Source: Nocardioidaceae bacterium (lineage in GTDB: Bacteria > Actinomycetota > Actinomycetes > Propionibacteriales > Nocardioidaceae). From it: a stretch of DNA of 64,000 bases. Shown here piece by piece: positions 59,777 through 64,000 of the stretch (position 1 is its first letter; every line of letters starts with the position of its first letter). The translations under genes and the position numbers were made by a program. The notes below the pieces were generated by a model that was not told where the DNA came from, did no database searches, and saw nothing but the letters and a program-made list of their open reading frames with translations. The DNA is taken from contig CP076053.1 in the NCBI GenBank assembly GCA_018672315.1, positions 2,591,827 through 2,655,826 on the forward strand, in the 5' to 3' direction.

Positions 59777-61108
59777 GTGACCACCCTCACCACGGCGCCC
59801 GAGCGCACCACCCGCCGCGACCTGAGCGGCGTACGCACCGGGGACGCCTCCCGCGACCGCCTCCTGGGGCTGCTCGACGCACGGACGCCGGGTCGGCCGC
59901 TCCCGGGTGCCTGCTACACCGACGCGGACCTCTTCGAGCTCGACCTGCGACTGCTGTGGCACCGCCAGTGGGTCTTCGCCGGGTCGGTCGCCGAGGTCCC
60001 GGAGGCGGGTGACTACCTGACCGTCGAGCTGGGCGTGATCAGCGTGATCGTGCTGCGCGACGACGACGAGCAGGTGAGGGCCTTCCGCAACGTGTGCCGC
60101 CACCGCGGGTCCCGGCTGGTCACCGAGCCGCGGGGAGCCGTCGGCAACCTGGTGTGCGGCTACCACCACTGGACCTACGGCACCGACGGTCGGCTGCTGC
60201 ACGCCCCGCAGCTGGCGCCGGTCGCCGAGGGCGGCCCGGACCCCGCGTGCCTGTCGCTGCGCACGGTGCACGTGCGCGAGGTGGGCGGGCTGCTGTTCAT
60301 CTGCCTGGCGCACGAGCCGCCGGAGGACCTCGACGCACCCGGCGGCGCGATCGACACGATCGCCCCCTACCTGGCACCCCATGCGCTCGACCGCGCCAAG
60401 GTCGCGGCGCAGGTCGACCTCGTCGAGCACGGCAACTGGAAGCTCACGATGGAGAACAACCGGGAGTGCTACCACTGCGACGGGCACCCCGAGCTGCTGC
60501 GCACGTTCTTCCCGACCTGGGGGCTGCGTGACGACCAGGTGCCGCCGCGGCTGATGCCGGCGCACCAGCGGTACAAGGCGGCCGAGGAGGACCTCTCCGC
60601 GGTGTGCCGCACCCGCGGCTACCCGCGCGACCTGGTCGACGACCTCGTGGAGCCGGCGTTCGCGTACCGCATTGCCCGGGAGGCGCTCGACGGTGCGGGG
60701 GAGTCCTTCAGCCGGGACGGCTCGCGGCTGGTGCAACGTCTGCTGGGCGACATCGACGAGGCGCGGCTGGGCCGCGTGACCTTCCACGCCCAGCCCAACG
60801 TGTGGGTGCACGCGCTGGGCGACCACGTGGTCACCTTCGCCGCGCTGCCCGTCGCGCCGGACCGCACGCTGGTGCGTACGACCTGGCTGGTGCACGCCGA
60901 CGCCGTCGAGGGCGTCGACTACGACGTCGACGAGCTCACCGAGGTGTGGCGACGCACCAACGAGCAGGACGCCGCCCTGGTCGGCCTGACCCAGGCCGGC
61001 GTCGCGGACCCCGCGTACGTGCCCGGGCCCTACACCGACGGCGAGCGCCAGGTCGACGACTTCGTCACCTGGTACGTGGCGCGCATGCGCGAGGAGGCAC
61101 TGCGATGA
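59777..61108 (+). CDS. Rieske oxygenase alpha subunit (GbcA-like)
   Basis: The 443-aa protein has the Rieske site CRHRG...CGYHHW (about 107-132; CXH-X17-CXXH) and a mononuclear iron site in ENNRECYHCDGHPEL, with two His and a nearby acidic residue (about 225-239). The ring-hydroxylating-type oxygenases of this branch (GbcA, Stc2) oxidise an N-methyl group of betaines and release formaldehyde. The GTG start has AGGAG six bases upstream. The stop overlaps the reductase start (ATGA). Confidence 0.87.
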   Translation: MTTLTTAPERTTRRDLSGVRTGDASRDRLLGLLDARTPGRPLPGACYTDADLFELDLRLLWHRQWVFAGSVAEVPEAGDYLTVELGVISVIVLRDDDEQVRAFRNVCRHRGSRLVTEPRGAVGNLVCGYHHWTYGTDGRLLHAPQLAPVAEGGPDPACLSLRTVHVREVGGLLFICLAHEPPEDLDAPGGAIDTIAPYLAPHALDRAKVAAQVDLVEHGNWKLTMENNRECYHCDGHPELLRTFFPTWGLRDDQVPPRLMPAHQRYKAAEEDLSAVCRTRGYPRDLVDDLVEPAFAYRIAREALDGAGESFSRDGSRLVQRLLGDIDEARLGRVTFHAQPNVWVHALGDHVVTFAALPVAPDRTLVRTTWLVHADAVEGVDYDVDELTEVWRRTNEQDAALVGLTQAGVADPAYVPGPYTDGERQVDDFVTWYVARMREEALR

Positions 61109-62301
61109 CCTACGCCGACATCCCGACCACCTGGGCGCCCGCCGTCGGCCTGGAGGAGGGCCCGGCCCTGCGGATCGTGCCGGACCTGCCGACCGCGCTG
61201 GGGCGCGACGTGCTGCCGGCCGAGGAGGCCTTCGAGCAGGAGATGGTCGTACGCCGCGTGGTGCCGGTGACCCACGACGTGCTGACCGTCGTGCTCGAGC
61301 CGACCGTCTCCGGCAGCAGGCTGGCCTTCGACGCCGGCCAGTACGTCGTGGTGGGGCGTGAGGTCGACGGTGCGTGGACCGAGCGGTGCTACACGATCTC
61401 CTCGCCGCCGACCCGGCCGCACCTGCTGACCCTCACGGTCAAGCGGATGCCGGGCGGGGTGATGACGGCGTGGTGGCACGAGGAGTGCCGTCCGGGTGAC
61501 CGGGTCCACGTGCGCGGGCCCCTGGGCTCGTTCGCGGTCGCGGAGCACCCGGCCGAGCGCTACCTGCTGCTGTCCGCCGGCAGCGGGGTCACCCCGACGC
61601 TGTCGACCCTGCGGACGATCGCGGACCTCGCCGAGGACCTCGACGTCGTGGTGGTGCACAGCGCGCGGACGCCCACCGACCTGGTCTGTCGCGCGGAGGT
61701 CGAGGCCCTTGCGGTGACGCTGCCGCGGCTGCGGGTGCACTGGATCTGCGAGGAGGACCCCGAGGGCACCTGGTACGGCCCACGCGGCCGCCTCACCGAC
61801 GACCTGCTCGCCACGCTCGTGCCCGACCTCGCCGACCGCGAGGTGCTGAGCTGCGGTCCGCCCGGCTACATGATGGGGGTCCGGGCGACGCTGGCCCGGC
61901 TCGGTGTCGAGCCCGCCCGTTGCCACGAGGAGAGCTTCGTGCTGGGGGCCGTCGGTGCACCGCCGGAGCCTGCCGTCGACCCCGTCGACCCCGTCGCCGT
62001 CGTGCCCGAGCCGCGGCCCGAGCTCGCCGCCGCGCCGACGGAGGCGCTCGTACGCTTCGGCCGCTCGGGCCTGGAGCTGCGCTGCCCGCCCGGCACCACC
62101 GTGCTCGAGGCCGCCCAGCAGGCCGGGCTCGCGATCCCGTCCTCGTGCGGAGCCGGCCTCTGCGGCACCTGCAAGATCACGCTGCTCGACGGCCGCGTCG
62201 ACATGTCCCACAGCGGCGGCATCCGCCCGCGCGAGATCGCGGCCGGAGCCTTCCTGCCGTGCTGCTCGACCCCCGACGGCGACATCGTCGTCGACGCCTG
62301 A
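61105..62301 (+). CDS. FAD/2Fe-2S oxygenase reductase (GbcB-like)
   Basis: The 398-aa protein has an FAD-binding motif RCYTISSPP (about 94-102), an NAD-binding LLSAGSGVTPTLS (about 153-165), CGPPGYM, and a C-terminal plant-type ferredoxin SSCGAGLCGTC...FLPCCS (about 348-390; CX4CX2C-Xn-C). It feeds electrons from NAD(P)H to the Rieske oxygenase. A Pro/Asp-rich linker (about 285-315) joins reductase and ferredoxin. ATGA overlap ensures stoichiometric synthesis with the oxygenase. Confidence 0.9.
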   Translation: MTYADIPTTWAPAVGLEEGPALRIVPDLPTALGRDVLPAEEAFEQEMVVRRVVPVTHDVLTVVLEPTVSGSRLAFDAGQYVVVGREVDGAWTERCYTISSPPTRPHLLTLTVKRMPGGVMTAWWHEECRPGDRVHVRGPLGSFAVAEHPAERYLLLSAGSGVTPTLSTLRTIADLAEDLDVVVVHSARTPTDLVCRAEVEALAVTLPRLRVHWICEEDPEGTWYGPRGRLTDDLLATLVPDLADREVLSCGPPGYMMGVRATLARLGVEPARCHEESFVLGAVGAPPEPAVDPVDPVAVVPEPRPELAAAPTEALVRFGRSGLELRCPPGTTVLEAAQQAGLAIPSSCGAGLCGTCKITLLDGRVDMSHSGGIRPREIAAGAFLPCCSTPDGDIVVDA

Positions 62302-62322
62302 CCACGACCCGCGAGGACCCCC

Positions 62323-63675
62323 ATGACCAGCAGCCCCACCACCCCCACCAGCTCCCACGCCCTGACCGCCGACGCCGTCGTCGTCGGCTCCGGCGTGATC
62401 GGCTCCGCCGTCGCCCTCGAGCTCGCCCGCGGCGGTCGTGACGTGCTCGTGCTCGACAAGGGCCCCGGGGCCGGGCACGGCTCCACGAGCGCGTCGAGCG
62501 CGGTGATCCGGTTCCTCTACTCCACCTTCGACACCGTCGCCACCTCCTGGGAGGCGAAGTTCATGTGGGAGCAGTGGGCCGACCACCTGGGTGTGGCCGA
62601 CCTCCCGGCCCCCGAGGCGCCGGCGCTGTCGCGGTTCCACCGCACCGGCATGCTGCACCTCGACGTGCCCGCCGTACCCCTGGAGGCCAGCCGGGATCTG
62701 CTGCGGGCGGCCGGGGTGCCCTTCGAGTACCTCGACGCCGCCGCCCTCGCCGCCCGGTTCCCGCACCTCGACACCGGGGCGTACTGGCCGAACAAGCCGG
62801 TGGAGTCCGAGGAGTTCTGGGAGGACGCCCCGGCCACCCTCGGCGCGCTGTACACCCCCGACGCCGGCTACATGGACGACCCGCGCCTCGCGGCCGACAA
62901 CCTCGCGTACGCCGCCCGGCACCACGGTGCCCGCACCGCCTACCGGGCCGAGGTCGTGGCGGTGGAGCAGCGGGGGAGCACCTGGCACCTCGACCTCGCC
63001 GACGGACGCCGGGTCGAGGCGCCCGTCGTGGTCAACGCGGCCGGACCCTGGTCGGGGGCGTTCAACGCCATGGCCGGGATCGGGTCGGACTTCACCATCG
63101 GGGTGCGCCCGCTGCGCCAGGAGGTGCACCAGGTGACGCAGCCGCCCGGCTACGGCACCGACGCGGCCCCCGGGCCCGGTGTCTTCGACATCGACCTCGG
63201 CACGTACATGCGTCCGGGCCCCGCGGGCGCCTGGGTCGTGGGCGGCACCGAGCCGCACTGCGACCCCTTCGACTGGGTCGAGAAGCCCGAGGACGCCGCC
63301 CCCCACGTGACCACCGCCCGGCACACCGCGCAGGTGATGCGGGCCGCCCGCCGGCTGCCCGAGCTCGGGGTGCCGAACCAGCCGCGCGGTGTCGTCGGGG
63401 TCTACGACGTCGCCGACGACTGGACGCCGATCTACGACCGCACCGAGGCGCCCGGCTTCTACGTCGCGATGGGCACCAGCGGCAACCAGTTCAAGAACGC
63501 TCCGATCGCGGGCTGCTTCCTGGCCGCGATCGTCGACGCCGTCGAGGACGGCGCCGACCACGATGCCGAGCCGGTCACCTACGTGGGTGCGCACACCGGT
63601 CTCAAGATCGACCTCGGGGCGTTCTCGCGGAAGCGGCCGGTCAACGACTCCAGCACCCGGACCGTGCTCGGGTGA
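62323..63675 (+). CDS. DAO-family FAD-dependent oxidoreductase (sarcosine oxidase-like)
   Basis: The 450-aa protein has an N-terminal FAD loop VVGSGVIGSAVALELARGG (about 20-38), GSTSASSAVIRFLYS with the covalent-FAD/flavin neighbourhood, and a C-terminal MGTSGNQFKNAPIAG (about 385-399). DAO-family members oxidise N-methylglycine, dimethylglycine or related amines. In context it is a candidate for a secondary-amine demethylation step. ATG follows GCGAGGA. It lies 21 bp behind the reductase gene. Confidence 0.85.
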   Translation: MTSSPTTPTSSHALTADAVVVGSGVIGSAVALELARGGRDVLVLDKGPGAGHGSTSASSAVIRFLYSTFDTVATSWEAKFMWEQWADHLGVADLPAPEAPALSRFHRTGMLHLDVPAVPLEASRDLLRAAGVPFEYLDAAALAARFPHLDTGAYWPNKPVESEEFWEDAPATLGALYTPDAGYMDDPRLAADNLAYAARHHGARTAYRAEVVAVEQRGSTWHLDLADGRRVEAPVVVNAAGPWSGAFNAMAGIGSDFTIGVRPLRQEVHQVTQPPGYGTDAAPGPGVFDIDLGTYMRPGPAGAWVVGGTEPHCDPFDWVEKPEDAAPHVTTARHTAQVMRAARRLPELGVPNQPRGVVGVYDVADDWTPIYDRTEAPGFYVAMGTSGNQFKNAPIAGCFLAAIVDAVEDGADHDAEPVTYVGAHTGLKIDLGAFSRKRPVNDSSTRTVLG

Positions 63676-63690
63676 GCCGTTGAGGCTGTC

Positions 63691-63696
63691 TACCCT
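63691..63696 (+). promoter_or_regulatory. Leaderless -10 element of the MFS gene
   Basis: TACCCT is followed by six bases and the GTG at 63703. Confidence 0.4.
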
Positions 63697-63702
63697 TCTC
63701 GG

Positions 63703-64000
63703 GTGAGTGATCCTGCCGCGTCCGGTGCCGGCCCCGCGGGTGCCTCCGTGGGTGGCTCCGGGGGCGGCTCCGTAGGACGGGGGCGACGGGCGTACGCGGT
63801 GTGGACGGTCGCCGTCGCGGCGTACTTCCTCGCCGTCTTCCACCGCAGCTCCCTGGCGGTGGCGGGGCTGGTCGCGGCGGACCGCTTCGGCATCAGCGCG
63901 AGCCAGCTCGCGACGTTCGTGACGCTTCAGCTGGTCGTGTACGCCGGGCTGCAGGTCCCGGTGGGCCTGCTGGTCGACCGCTTCGGTCCCCGTCGGGTGC
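63703..64000 (+). CDS. MFS transporter, 5' end only
   Basis: The open frame begins at GTG 63703 and runs off the window. After a Gly/Ser-rich cytosolic start it has a first membrane helix (AVWTVAVAAYFLAVFHRSSLAV, about 30-51) and the MFS loop VGLLVDRFGPRRV (about 87-99; GXXXDRXGXR-type motif between helices 2 and 3). It could export or import a product of the adjacent amine pathway, but it has its own start signals. Confidence 0.8.
   Translation, partial: MSDPAASGAGPAGASVGGSGGGSVGRGRRAYAVWTVAVAAYFLAVFHRSSLAVAGLVAADRFGISASQLATFVTLQLVVYAGLQVPVGLLVDRFGPRRV

Noticed and set aside
56303-60895. A minus-strand open frame of over 4.5 kb across the demethylation cluster.
   Set aside because: It is antisense to recognisable Rieske and flavoenzyme genes. 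Only its last 58 codons form a plausible separate small gene.

Overview
The window is 64 kb of very GC-rich, densely packed chromosomal DNA from an actinobacterium. Frequent GTG starts, 4-bp GTGA/ATGA gene overlaps, a WhiB7 regulator, mycoredoxin, MoeZ, AdnAB-type helicase-nucleases, a UPF0182 protein and a PPA1309-family protein point to Actinomycetia. A Nocardioides-like member of the Propionibacteriales is my best guess; that is an inference, since no rRNA is present. I see no rRNA, tRNA, CRISPR array, prophage or complete insertion sequence.

Layout. 1-6.9 kb: a sulfotransferase-like protein and a GT4 glycosyltransferase, an acyl-CoA dehydrogenase, a two-component system (NarL-type regulator plus HisKA_3 kinase) and a Pro/Ser-rich exported protein. 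7.2-10.8 kb: a MaoC hydratase, a histidine phosphatase, a DUF6758 protein, a VanZ-like protein, an SRPBCC protein and a convergent SDR. 10.9-31.4 kb: a block whose content matches, from memory, the M. tuberculosis region Rv3213c to Rv3198c: orphan ParA, RhlE, ferritin-like protein, DUF3107, TetR, MoeZ, an alkyltransferase-like protein, AdnA/AdnB, NudC, mycoredoxin and UvrD2. Several genes are interposed, namely an L,D-transpeptidase, a GlsB/YeaQ-family protein, an S1-like protease and an M3 peptidase. 31.4-46.3 kb continues it (Rv3197A to Rv3193c): whiB7 with a long attenuator leader, an ABC1 kinase, a TOMM-cyclodehydratase-like protein, a DUF2342 protein, a PDZ-Lon protein and UPF0182, then a thiamine-binding protein and SmpB, with acyl-CoA, PHP, YgjP-like, Nudix and MoaE genes interspersed. 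46.4-55.7 kb: a ThrE-like exporter, an orphan response regulator, a glycosyltransferase-like protein, a RimK-centred module (aspartoacylase-like, retropepsin-like protease, RimK fused to a TrkA-C domain), a DJ-1/PfpI protein, a VTT-domain membrane protein and a Baeyer-Villiger-like monooxygenase. 55.7-56.7 kb: a visibly lower-GC kilobase with three very small membrane proteins on the minus strand. 56.7-64 kb: a LysR regulator divergent from a quaternary-amine demethylation cluster (DgcA-like flavoenzyme, Rieske oxygenase, its reductase, a DAO-family oxidase) and the start of an MFS transporter.

How the genes work together. DNA repair is concentrated between 18.7 and 31.4 kb: an alkylation-damage sensor, the AdnAB double-strand-break resection motor and UvrD2. 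WhiB7 just downstream should respond to ribosome stress through an upstream ORF and attenuator. The RimK module looks like a reversible amino-acid tagging system. The 3' cluster would strip N-methyl groups from a betaine in successive oxidative steps.

A recurring promoter pattern is visible: a TAnnnT-like -10 hexamer only 6-8 nt before the start codon, indicating many leaderless mRNAs. The most unusual sequence structures are the whiB7 leader with a perfect 11-bp inverted repeat around its promoter, a 182-bp element bounded by 26-bp perfect inverted repeats at 14.7-14.9 kb, and a 17-bp minisatellite directly behind smpB.
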